Assembly (NCBI RefSeq): GCF_905475395.1
Contig: NC_058337.1
Location: forward strand, 130,221,960 to 130,285,959
Length of the DNA stretch: 64,000 nt
Source: Chrysoperla carnea
Lineage: Eukaryota > Arthropoda > Insecta > Neuroptera > Chrysopidae
Direction: 5' to 3'
Of this stretch, positions 24,978 through 35,590 are shown in pieces. A program made the translations under genes and the position numbers. The notes under the pieces are model-generated. The model worked only from the letters and a program-made list of their open reading frames with translations, searched no databases and was not told where the DNA came from. Within the stretch, counting starts at the first letter, position 1. Every line of letters begins with the position of its first letter.

Positions 24978-27900
24978 ATGAGTAAAGTACAAGGCGGAAT
25001 GGTAAGATACTTTTTAAGAAAAAATCTATTTCATTTTAATGACATTTTGAATATGGGGTGTTCATTAAAAAATAAAATTAACTAAAAGTTATCCTCGGAA
25101 AATTTTTCTTTATAAATTTCATATTTAGGGAGATATTTAACGTTCAATGTTTTAAAATACAAAATTATATCCACGAAAATTCAAATTTTTTATTTTTAAA
25201 ATCTGGGCGAAAAAATGCTAAATGTATTTTAGTGAATTTTATTTTCTACAACTCTAGTGATTATATTGATAACTAGGAGTTGCCACCCGCCAACTCGCGA
25301 AAATTATTCATACTAATTAAAACAAGAAGTTGGTCTGATTTCAATAGTTCCAACTTAGTCTACCGTAGGGAAATACTTGTTCTTATAATTTTTAAAGGCC
25401 AATCAAAATATTCAAATTCAAAAATGATTTAGGAGCGGAAATTGGCTGCCCAATTACGAGAAGAACAACTAAATCAAAATTTAATAAATACAAGTCGTTT
25501 GCAAATGATTGAGAATGAACGAGCTGATTTAACAAAACGGTCGAACAGTCGAAAAGTTATACAACATATTTTTATCGAACAAAAAGAAATGGATCTACTA
25601 AAACAAATGCAAAAGGTATGACAATTGATCTATAATAAAAATACAAAAATTTCCGTTATTGAGATAGTAAAACCTTGTGGCCAGAAGTATTTCGATGAAT
25701 ACTATTTGATAGTTATCAAAACTTGCAAAATATTTGAGCACGTAATTATTATCCACAGAGCATGCGAGATGTTAGGGGTGCATTTTATTAGATAAATAAC
25801 TTTCGAAATTTCGCCCTCCAAAATTGAAACGCATACAGTGTTTTAAAAACTATTTTTCCATTCGAGTTTTGTGAGGCCTTGGGTGATGATCATACTTGCG
25901 ACCCTCTAAATCGCCACTACAGTATCACGAATTTCATCTACTAAAACAAATGCAAAAGGTAAGAAAATTGATCACCTATAAAAATACAAAAATTTCCATA
26001 ATTGAGACAGTAAACCACGTGGCCAGTTCCAGAAGGGAGGAAATTTGTTCAAAAGCTAGCCTGAACTACGTCACAAATCAAACATTTCGATGAATACTGG
26101 TTGATAGAGTTATTAAAAATTGCAAAATAATTGAGCACGTAATTATTATCCACAAGGCATGCGGTATGTTAGGGATGTTATTTTATTAGAAAAATATCTT
26201 TCCAAATTTCGTCTTCCAATATTTAAACCACCACTACAGTATCACGGATTTCAGGATTTCTAATAAGCAAAACTTTGAATAACAAGTGAAAACAAACAAT
26301 TGACTGAGTTAACTGTTGAAATACCATGTATAGACAGTTTTGATGACGCAATCGTTTGTTTTTTGACGTCACGTAAATAAAGAAAGATTTCCACTCTTAA
26401 ATAGCCACACACATATAACTGATATTCCCATATTAATACATATATGTACTACAAAATTTTCACATAATTGGCGCCCTCGTGGGTAAACAGTGATGATACA
26501 GACCCAAGACCCAATTGACCTATGTTGATCATTTACGAACTGGCCTCACTTTTTACGTCTTAAGCACATTATAAAAATTTCAGCTTGATATCTCTTTTCG
26601 TTTTTGACTAATCGTGATGACAGACGGACAGACAGGCAGACATACGGAAATGGACTAATTAGGTGATTCTATGAACACCTAAACCAAAATTCAATATTTT
26701 TAAGCGTTACAAACTTGGGACTAAACTTAATATAATATGTATATTTCATATACATGGTATAAAAATAATCTTATGTTAATGGTAAAATAAGAACCTTATT
26801 TGCAACCACTTTGTATCTTACATAGTTACATGTTGCACATGCGCTGTAGATTTGTTTACACCGCTGATGTGTTTTGACATGTAGCAAAATTCAAATAAGA
26901 AGTTTCCTACCTACATCGAAATATTAAATTAAAACGTAATTAAAATTTTTATAATTTTATGTTTGTTTTGAAATCATTAAACGATTTTAAAGGATAGAGA
27001 AAAAGAAAAAATTGGAAGCGATAGATCTCATTTCACTGATGAAAAATTAGCACAACAAATGGATTTAGTTAAACGGGAAGAAATAGTTGAACTTAAAAGA
27101 AGGTAATTCAGCTACAAGTTCGTTATAATAAGCAACAAAATTTAGAAAAGTTAATGCTGAATTGCGAAAAAGATTAGAATCACTCTTTTCACAATTTCCT
27201 AGCAATACATCGTTAGTCTTTGCTGTACACTTTTCGAGAAAGAATAATTTTAACTTTTGCTTAGATTTTACTTATACAAACTTAAACATTTTAGGCAACA
27301 GTTGCGAGAAAATGATCCAGAATTACGTGAACTAGAACGCAAATTAAGATTAGCATATGCCGCAAAAGAACTAGCATGTCAAATTGCCCAAAAGAAAGCA
27401 GAAGAATTAGAACAAAAGGTTTTTCATTTTATTCATTTACTGTTTGTAAATTTAAGATCAAGAGCTATTTTATCACACCCACCAATGTTTTTAGGTTCGT
27501 GAGCAACAAGCAAACGAAGCATTTAACAAACTACGAGCAAACGATTCCGAATTCGATAAACAACAATGTATCGAGAATGAAATGAAAAAAGCCGACTACC
27601 GTCATTCATTGCAGAATCAAATGCTTGTTAGGGAACGACAAAAACAAATTGATTATGAAAATTATTTAACTGAGAAAAAAATTATTGACGATGTTGTTCA
27701 ACGCATTCGAGATGAAGATGAAAGGTAAAACTTCTTTTTTAAAACTATTTCTGAGTATTTAATTTGAATTTTGAAACTTGATCTTATTCAATTTATGAAT
27801 AGAGAATATTCATGAAATTTAAATTTGGTTCAAATATTTTTCTTCCGTAACTTTAATGACTGGACATTTCAACTAACCCATTATTTAAGTAATTAATATC

Positions 27901-30900
27901 TTTTTAATTATTTAAATTTAATTAATAAAAGTACAAATTCAGTGAAGCCATTTAAAAAATTTAAAACGGAAATTCAAATTTTTATACGGACGTGACATCA
28001 AAGTACGGGCTTGTCAAATTTGTTGACATACTGTATGATATTAATTACTTACATTTTATATGGTATTTCATTAAATTATACTATTCTACGGCTTTTTATT
28101 AGAAGACTTAATAATAACGAGTGTAAATTCTGTGTTGTAAATTCATTTTTTTAAAGTGTAAATTATACATTGAACTGTCACCAATTGACAGATCGCGTAC
28201 TTATACGTCATCAACAGAGAGCGCCAAAAAACTGCGTTTAAATATCTCAAAATTATAATGCATTTGAAATATTTTTTTACACTTAAATACAGCATTTTTA
28301 AGCAGTATTTATATTTTAAACTTTATTATAACGTTGTAAACAATGAATTAAAAATAAAAAAAAAGTACATTCATATTCCCTATTTCTCACAATATCTGCT
28401 GTTACATTGTAAAATACAAATTTATGGTCTCTGCTATTCCTAATAACTATCAAAATTGATTTTCTATGTGACTGTTTTTAGTGCTGCAAATAAAAGATTA
28501 CAAGATATGAAGAAAGTACAAGAAGAAATGAAACAACATGAAGCCGCACGAGAAGCATGGAGACAAAAAGAAATTGAACGAATTAAAGCTGAAAATGATA
28601 GAATTGAAAGATATTTAAACGAACAAATGGAATCCAAAAAGAAGAGGTTAATAATAAAGAAATTATTTTTGTTTTATTTTCAAATGTCTTAGCTTTGAAA
28701 CCGCGTACAGCCAGATAATCTTTTGGAATAGCCAGGAAACTTAAACAATTTGCTTTTCTATTTTTCTACAACATTTTTTTTCTACTTGTTATGTATATCT
28801 AAAGATTTCTTTTTTTCAAGGATTCACTTTCTAGAAATCGTACATTGCAGGCAAATATAGACAGTTTCCTATTCGGAATGGTGTTTTATATCCGGAATTC
28901 TAGATCATTGGAATTCGGCGAGAATACCTAGCCCCAAATTCTAACCGTCAATCATCCGGAGTATTTCAAAATCAAACGGTTTTGTTAATAGTGAGAAAAG
29001 TTGACACAATACTCCGGATTAATGTTAAAGTTCAGATTAATTGTTCCATGAATTCCATACAATTAAATTCCTGCGATAATTGTATTTAACCCGATTTAAA
29101 CTTCTATTTTATAATATAAATTTTAGTGACGATGAAAAGAAGTTAAAGGAAGCAGCAAGAGAACGGTTAATTCAAGAAATTGGAAAGCAAATTCATTCGA
29201 GAGATGTAAGTTTCTTTATTTTTTAAAATATTTTTTCTTACATTATAATCTAAACTTTGCCAGTTAAAGCTGTAAATGTTGTTAAAAATGCATGAACTGC
29301 ACTTCGACTCGGTAAACATGGTCCTAATGTTTCCAACAACATTGGACATTTTAATACTGTTTGTTTATAATCTTCATATGATATTTTACCATCACGATCT
29401 ATGTCGAATTTTTTAGCAACAATTTCTGCGATATCCTAGAAATAAAATTAATTTATAAATGACGCAAAACAATCGATTTGTTTGGGGGATTCCAAAGGAG
29501 TCTAAGGCAATGAGAGTTTTGGAAATATGCTTCTTTTTTTTAAATATACGTACTTTTACGGCTTCATCACTTTCATCTTCGCCCATGCTTATTGCAGTGG
29601 CTTTAAGTAATCGGAATAATTTATCTCGAACAATAGCTCCCTCCCCCATTGGATTATAAACCTTGAAAAAAATGTTTCCATTATATCTAATCATGAAAGA
29701 AAGTTATTTTTAAAAGAAGTATTGCTTCGGTAACTAAGAATCTCAGAGAAGAAACATAAAGCTTACAGAGTATGATTAGATAGAGTTATAGAGTGTAGAG
29801 CTAAGCGGAACCAATTACATTTATTAAAAATTTGTCGTCAAATACGTCAAATTGGTGGCACCACGTTAGCAAATGATAAAGCAAAAGAGTAAGTTTAAAA
29901 GAAGTGCTTAAAGTAATAAGAGTAAGATAAGGACAAGTTGTTAATGAAGAATAGAGAAGTTCGCATCAAACACAAAGTAATCAGAGTAAGATAAAGATCT
30001 AAACAAGTTGTTAGAGTTATAGTTTTGTTATAATTTGCTCCTTACCTCTGACCAATTTTTTTCCCATATAAGATGGTCCTCCTTAGCTCTACACTCCATG
30101 GATAGAGTGAAGCTTTTCGCCATTATTTATCCAAGTGGTTATAAGCTACGTATTTTTAAGTAGCTACTAGTTTTACTTTATTCGCATTTCTTGGAATCCA
30201 TGTTTGTAATGGGTTACAATCACTTTCCTTAGCAGTTAAAATTGAGAACAAGTAGTATTAAATAGAATACTTACAGCATAGCAATATTCAATTTTTTCTT
30301 CTAAAGTTCCACGTAAAAATAATGACATTGTATACGCCCAAGATTGCATAGATACAACCGGCACAGAACCGCTTATCTGCGTTGATACAGGGAAGAATCA
30401 TGAAAAGACAAAATATTTATTACAATTGGGAAGGGAATATTTATTATATGGGTGTCCAGCAACCGGAAAATCTAAGATATTTTAAAAAATACAGAAATCT
30501 TTTACTAAATCGGAATACTATTTCCCATGTTTATAAAAATACCACCTACGAAATGATAAGAAGGTTTAAGGGAAAACGGAACAAAAAAGATTTGTACTAA
30601 GAAGAGATGGCTTTTAAAGACTGAGTAAGAATTTTTCATAGATGAGTGTTTGTCAAATATTCGAAAAACTCTTATACATGTATAACATAAACGTTATACA
30701 AGTTGCCTATTCATCAATTTTTTGTCATCTTTATTTATATGGACCGTTTCATTTAATTAACAATTTATTGTTTATTAACAAATAGAAACACTTGCGTAAC
30801 TAACGCATGATTTACGAATGATATTTGAAACCTAAGAAACACATTCCACCAGGTTTTAGCAACAAGTGAAGCGGTTTATTTCAACATCTTTTACCGGATT

Positions 30901-32983
30901 ATTTTTGTTTTTGGATGATAGCACTTGGGCATATTGTAGAAAAAAAGTAACTTCTTCGAAACATAAAATTACGTGTGATCGATTATCTTAGTTGTGTATA
31001 TTTCTTCATAAAAGATACTAATGCTAAAAATGTTTCCTCCGTTGGTATAACGTAACTTTACAAAACAATTGAAATATAGGTTAGTCGTTTAGATACAAAA
31101 CAAATGAAATATAGGCTTGTTAAATTTTCTCTGTATCTAAATCTTGTTATTTGAGCGTATAATTATATATTCTACGCAGTGCTGGACACGCTGAAAAAGA
31201 AATATTCATGAAATAATAATTACTTTTGGTCCTTTATCCAATGCCGCAAATATACGTTCCATCATTGAATCATCGGTCATATCGAATGCACTATGCAATA
31301 TTTCACGAAACTGTGGCCATGTCATACCATTTGAATTTTCACCATTTTGTTTGCTTATCTTATAATAAATAATCATGATAATTTCTAATTCCTGATATGT
31401 AAAATGTGTTGTCGGTAAGATTTTCTTTAATAATGGTGCATATTTTTTACGAAATCGTGTTTCTTCCATTTCGTCCAAGGACGAATCTAATGGTAAACTT
31501 GTACTCATTTTTGTAGATTTTTTTTCATACTCTTTAGAAAAATTACATATTTTACTCCAGTATTTACAATTCGTTTCCATGACGGCTTTCCAATCATATT
31601 TAATTAAAGGTACAAGTCATTTGGTTTGATCAATATATTATTTCTATGACTACTTCGAATGATCAGAAAATGTATAATCAAGCTCAAAATAAATGAACTG
31701 ACGTCATGACTTAAAAAAATTTTTGACTTCGAATAAATCCGATTTTTGTTTCTTTCCGGACGGAATTGATTTCGATTTCACGCGCAAGCCCTTTAAATAT
31801 TATTCTCTTTATTGTAAACGTTTCAATTTAACTTTTTTTAAACAATTTTTGTTTTTTAGGAGGAACGCGAAGAAAGAAATATGTTATTACTAGAATTAAT
31901 GGAAGAAGAAGCTAAAGAAGCTGACATAAAGCGTGCTCAGGCGGAAATGGAGAAAAAATATCTAACTCGTCTACAACTAAGTTACGCATTAGATCTACAA
32001 ATAAAGGAAAAGGAAGATAGACTTAAGCAAGAATGTGAGAATGATTATAAATACAGGCAAGAAGTAAGTAAAGCTCACATTCGGATCAAATTCCCTCTGT
32101 TGTTCGGCAAATGTACCAATATTATTCCCAACTTATCTTTTTTCCTTTAGTTAATGGAACGATTAATAGAAGAAGAGCGAATCCATCAAATGACTGAACA
32201 AAAGCGTAGAAGAAAAATGATCGAAGTGCGTCATACTGTGGAAAAAATGATGTTAGAAAGACAAGAGAAACGTGCTGCGGAAATTCAACAATTATGGCGA
32301 TTAAAGGAACTTGAAAAAGAGAATGAAAATAAAAGGTATATAGGCGGATTTAGGTTTCTTAACTTTACTCCAATGTTTGGGAACTGTTGACCGTCTGTGG
32401 GGACTGTAGTCGCGCATGTGGGATTCCATCATGCGATTCATGGCAGTATAAGATAGTGTGTGGCATGGTCGTTAGCTGCTTAGAATTAATGAGATAGACC
32501 TTGTGTTTTTTCTCACGCTTTTTTCAGTAACTGCTGTTGCTCCGATCCTGTGTATGATATGAACCTATTATATTTTTTCATCTGGACTAAGTGACTTTTA
32601 TCACCTTTGTGTGTCAAAAGTGCGTTACTTTTATATAGTTATTTGCAGGTATCAGAACTTCTAATCCGAACAATTAGCTTTCGTAGGGGGATAATAAAAT
32701 CTAAAACACAGAACGTCCAAACAAACGGCATAATATGGGCAAATCGCGAAAGATTATATGTTGCTATATAAAAATTTTAACCATAAATAACTTTTATTTT
32801 TATTTTTGTTTTTTTAGGAAAGAGAAAATCGATTTTGAAAGAATTCAATTACTCAAAGAACATGCAAAAAATTTAGTTGGTTTTTTGCCAAGTGGATTAT
32901 TGAAGGAAGAAGATTTAAAATATTTAGATGAAGATGTTGCCAAACAACTCAAAGAAACACTGTCTTTAAAAGAGCCATGCTAA
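24978..32983 (+). CDS. MNS1: Meiosis-specific nuclear structural protein 1 (ciliary coiled-coil protein)
   Basis: Ten exons: 24978-25001, 25433-25615, 26993-27102, 27295-27418, 27495-27724, 28482-28646, 29127-29205, 31860-32063, 32151-32335 and 32818-32983. All have GT-AG introns and the phases close to 489 residues plus stop, close to vertebrate MNS1 (about 495). The first exon encodes only MSKVQGGM. Almost the whole protein is charged heptad coiled coil rich in E, K, R and Q. Diagnostic matches to MNS1 are the block LRENDPELRELERKL in exon 4, MIEVRHTVEKMMLERQ in exon 9, and the C-terminal LLKEHAKNLVGFLPSG in exon 10. In vertebrates MNS1 sits in the doublet microtubule and interacts with outer-dynein-arm docking proteins; it is needed for motile cilia and sperm flagella. 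In an insect a sperm-flagellum role is inferred. AATAAA signals are at 32984 and 33025. Intron 7 contains a complete minus-strand calaxin-like gene, and intron 2 contains a partial duplication of exon 2. Confidence 0.93.
25593..26256 (+). repeat. Tandem duplication covering the end of MNS1 exon 2 and part of intron 2
   Basis: Copy 1 (25593-25935) begins inside exon 2 at ATCTACTAAAACAAATGC; copy 2 (25936 to about 26256) begins with the same bases. Shared landmarks follow in order in both: ATACAAAAATTTCC, TTTCGATGAATACT, GAGCACGTAATTATTATCCA, CATGCG, and a closing CCACTACAGTATCACG. Copy 2 has small indels and substitutions and also an extra segment near 26020-26080, so the event is not recent. 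Confidence 0.85.
25923..25958 (+). other. Candidate in-frame microexon in MNS1 intron 2
   Basis: A 343-base-offset copy of the end of MNS1 exon 2 and its donor lies in intron 2. This copy is preceded by an AG (25921-25922, context CCACTACAG) and followed by GTAAG. The enclosed 36 bases encode YHEFHLLKQMQK in the phase of the flanking exons, so inclusion would add 12 residues without a frame break. Its donor is nearer consensus than the real exon 2 donor (GTATGA), but the polypyrimidine tract is poor. No homology supports use of it, so it may simply be decaying. Confidence 0.3.
26278..26763 (+). repeat. Dispersed repeat R1, copy in MNS1 intron 2
   Basis: Left end CAAGTGAAAACAAACAATTG, a TTTTGACGTCACGTAAATA segment, then GCGCCCTCGTGGGTAAACAG, the GACGGACAGACAG stretch and right end ATATACATGGTATAAAAATA. 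An internal block around GTTCTATCTCTAACGG is missing. Confidence 0.8.
29215..29220 (-). terminator. Poly(A) signal AATAAA of the nested calaxin-like gene
   Basis: The minus strand reads AATAAA about 30 bases beyond the calaxin stop codon and only 10 bases before the MNS1 exon 7 boundary. Cleavage at the usual 10-30 bases downstream would fall inside MNS1 exon 7, on the opposite strand. Confidence 0.45.
29250..31580 (-). CDS. Calaxin / EFCAB1-like EF-hand protein, nested in MNS1 intron 7
   Basis: Four minus-strand exons: 31580-31224, 30376-30275, 29661-29554 and 29435-29250. Introns are GT-AG, all junctions phase 0, and the product is 250 residues. The order of motifs matches calaxin: LLKKILPTTHFTYQELE, FREILHSAFDMTDDSMMERI, SLFLRGTLEEKIEYC, a second EF-hand region with LFRLLK, DESDEAVKDIAEIVAKKF, the loop DIDRDGKISYED (residues 200-211), then LLETLGPCLPS. 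Calaxin is a calcium-binding subunit of the outer-dynein-arm docking complex in vertebrates and a calcium-dependent dynein regulator in Ciona sperm. Here the first EF loop is unrecognisable (LDKGPKISGSVPVV) and the second is degenerate (NPMGEGAIVRDK, Lys at position 12), leaving one canonical loop. The N terminus is longer than in human calaxin (211 residues), so a start at the internal Met in STKMSTS is possible. It is probably a divergent insect member of the family rather than a strict orthologue. Confidence 0.88.
29787..30110. mobile_element. hAT-type MITE in calaxin intron 2
   Basis: A 324-base element with near-identical terminal inverted repeats, left TATAGAGTGTAGAGCTAAG and right (complement) CATGGAGTGTAGAGCTAAG. 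It is flanked by an 8-base direct repeat GATAGAGT at 29779-29786 and 30111-30118. An 8-base target duplication is the hallmark of hAT transposons. The interior carries a short direct repeat (AGAGTAAGATAA) and no coding capacity. Confidence 0.7.
31699..31706. promoter_or_regulatory. Palindromic CRE (TGACGTCA) upstream of the calaxin-like gene
   Basis: A perfect 8-base CREB/CREM-type site lies about 120 bases upstream of the calaxin ATG, inside MNS1 intron 7. An 8-base site can occur by chance, and one repeat family in this window carries the related TGACGTCA/TGACGTCACG, so function is only a guess. Confidence 0.2.
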
Positions 32984-33360
32984 AATAAAATTTGCTGTAA
33001 ATGTACTAGTTTTGTATTTTCATAAATAAAATTTTTAATTTTTTTAAATAGCTCTTATTATTTATTTCAGAGTTTTTAAATTTAGAAACAATTTTTGAAG
33101 CTAAAACTTTTTAGTCGGGTTTAGAAAAAATGATGATAATGAATTTTTATGATGTACGCGTACAGGTCGATTCAAAAACTACATGTTGTCACTCAATAGA
33201 CAAGAATAGATAGATAGCAGATTAAGTGTCATCTATGAACACAATAGATAAGCTTATATAATCGAAATTGATAACTGGGAGTTGCAGTTCCGCCAACTGA
33301 CGATAATAATTCGTACTAATTAAAACAGGAAGCTGACCCGTTTGGAAAGTGCATCGTTGA

Positions 33361-34177
33361 TTTCGCTTGTGAAATACTTTAAAAGTTTTAGTAATTCTGA
33401 AAAACTCTTCTTTTGTATTAGTAAGACTTTTGTCTGAAATATTTCTACAAGGGGTTTTGGACATAAATTTTTCTAAAAGATTGTTGCCACGGTTTAAATG
33501 TAATTTAGAAAATTGATAATAAATTTTGATTTATGCAGGACAATGATAACGTAAATATGCGGGAACCACCGTCCATGGCAGTGGAAAGTACTAGTTTCCC
33601 AAGACTATTCCAGAATAAAGAATTTGGACTTTACGAGAATAAAAATTTTGAAAAATAAGAAATAATCGTATCGTAAGAACGATAAATTTTTGAACTTTCA
33701 TTTTCATCCCTTGATTTAGTTTAAAGAATTGATCAGTTTCGCTTGTGAAAATATTTCAAACGAAATACTTAAAAAGTTTTACTAATTCTGAAAAACTCTT
33801 CTTTTTTATTAGTAAGACTTTTGTTTGAAATATTTCTACCTACAAGAGTTTTTGGACATAAATTTTTCTAAAAGATTGTTGCCACGGTAAATGTAATTAA
33901 CTTAGAAAATTGATAATAAAATTTGATTTATGCAGGACGTTTGTCACGGACCGGCATGTTTGCAATAATAACGTAAATAATCGGGAACCATCGTCCATGG
34001 CGGTGGAAAGCACTACTTGCCTAAGACTATTTCAGAATAAAGACTTTGGACTTATCGAGATTAAAAATTTTAAAAGATAAGTAATAATCAAAGACAAAAC
34101 TTAGCATTAAGACAGTAAGGGCGATAAATTTTTGAACTCTCATTTTCATTCCTTTTTAGTTTAAAGAATTGAACAGG
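33361..34177 (+). repeat. Tandem duplication downstream of MNS1, offset 376 bases
   Basis: Copy 1 (33361-33736) and copy 2 (33737-34177) share TTTCGCTTGTGAAA, CTGAAAAACTCTTCTTTT, GATTGTTGCCACGG, GATTTATGCAGGAC, CCGTCCATGGC/CGTCCATGGC and TTTAGTTTAAAGAATTGA in order. Copy 2 has insertions near 33945-33975 and 34090-34120. No open frame is shared. Confidence 0.85.
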
Positions 34178-35497
34178 ACTATTTAGGAACAAACTGTACT
34201 TTTATGTCAACTAACAAAGTAGTAATTGAATAATTGTGTGTAGTTGAAGCTATAATCTATATCTTGTTTGGAAGGACTAGTTTTAGAATACAAGTGAATA
34301 CTTCAAGCTATAGATAGCACTAGTTTAGAATTTCATCCTTTGTTAATAAACACGCTCTTTTGAAAGAACTGTGGAATTTATTACAGGTGCACAATTTTTC
34401 TGCTCGTTATAAAAAATGTATGAATTTACAGTGTTTAATAAAAATTATTTAACATAGTGCGCAGTGCGTAAATTTTAATTTAATTAGTTTTATGCGTATT
34501 GTTTGTGTGTTTATAAAAATCAAAGTGAATAAATAAATAACGATGTTATCACCCTATATTTGAACATTAGACTGTTTGTCTTTGCTCCTACCTTTAAAAA
34601 ATCAGTGCATTATTAAAGAGAGTTTGTAAAATATTGAAGATTGGATTTAGTTTTATTTTCACTCTAATTTTCATTTATCTTTTAAATATTAGTCCAAGCG
34701 AATTGGCATGGCGGTTATTAGTGAATTTTCTTTAAATTTTGAAACAAGCAGTTTGGTTTAGCCTTTTTATTTGCTGTATAAAGACTGTCAAATGTTTGCT
34801 TAAAGTTTATTAACAATTAAATGCATGACTAGCAAAATAAATTATGCTATGAATTTAGACAATACTCGTTATATTTATCAAACAAATTATAATGTTTTTT
34901 TTGTTTCAATGCCATCCATAAGTCATAATAAATACTGATAAAATTAAATATGTTGTGCTTTTAATCTTTTAACTTACTTATTATTATTTAAAATATAAAG
35001 GACATAATACACGATAATAATTTTTCTGAGCAAATATATTTATAAATGAAACCGCCATTCCCTTTTATTTCATTATGTTTGGTATTGTTAAATATGCGAT
35101 TTTAACGTTAAGATGTCAGCACCATGAGTACTAAAATGTAAACCATACCTGTTAGGCTCAGCTTATTTTTTCATTGAATGAAAAGACAAAAGATATCTAA
35201 GCACTTCATTATACATTTTAATGTGCTGTTCCATATTTGCTCCCCTAGCCTTTTATAATTTCGATAGTTTTAAATAAATTACTTTTTTAATATAAACTGT
35301 ATCTATGTGTTTAAATATTTGATATCTATATTTTTTCTATGGGGTGGGGGGCTATAGGAGTCGTGGATGCTAAGATATACTACTTCAACGTCCAAGTACA
35401 CGCTAGTTATCTCCGTTAGTTAAACTTAATCTCGTGAATGGATTAGAGATGAAAGTCGTCAAAACAAGAAGATCAAATATTGAATAAATTCGTTTAA

Positions 35498-35590
35498 TGA
35501 GGTGGCTCAAAGGTTAGAGTATTGGTCTGATATACCATAAGTCGTGGGTTCGATTCCTAGCTCAGGCAAGATTATTACTATTATTATTTT
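35498..35590 (+). mobile_element. tRNA-headed SINE fragment
   Basis: TGGCTCAAAGGTTAGAG looks like an A box and GTGGGTTCGATTCC like a B box, with normal tRNA spacing, followed by an (ATT)n/T-rich tail. The T-stem does not pair fully, which argues against a working tRNA gene. Confidence 0.5.

Noticed and set aside
29413-29550. Calaxin exon 3 read through its donor as one long exon
   Set aside because: The reading through the intron is not family-like, whereas splicing at 29554/29435 restores the conserved DEAVKDIAEIV join.
35498-35570. Functional tRNA gene
   Set aside because: The T-stem is mispaired and an (ATT)n tail follows at once; better explained as a SINE head.
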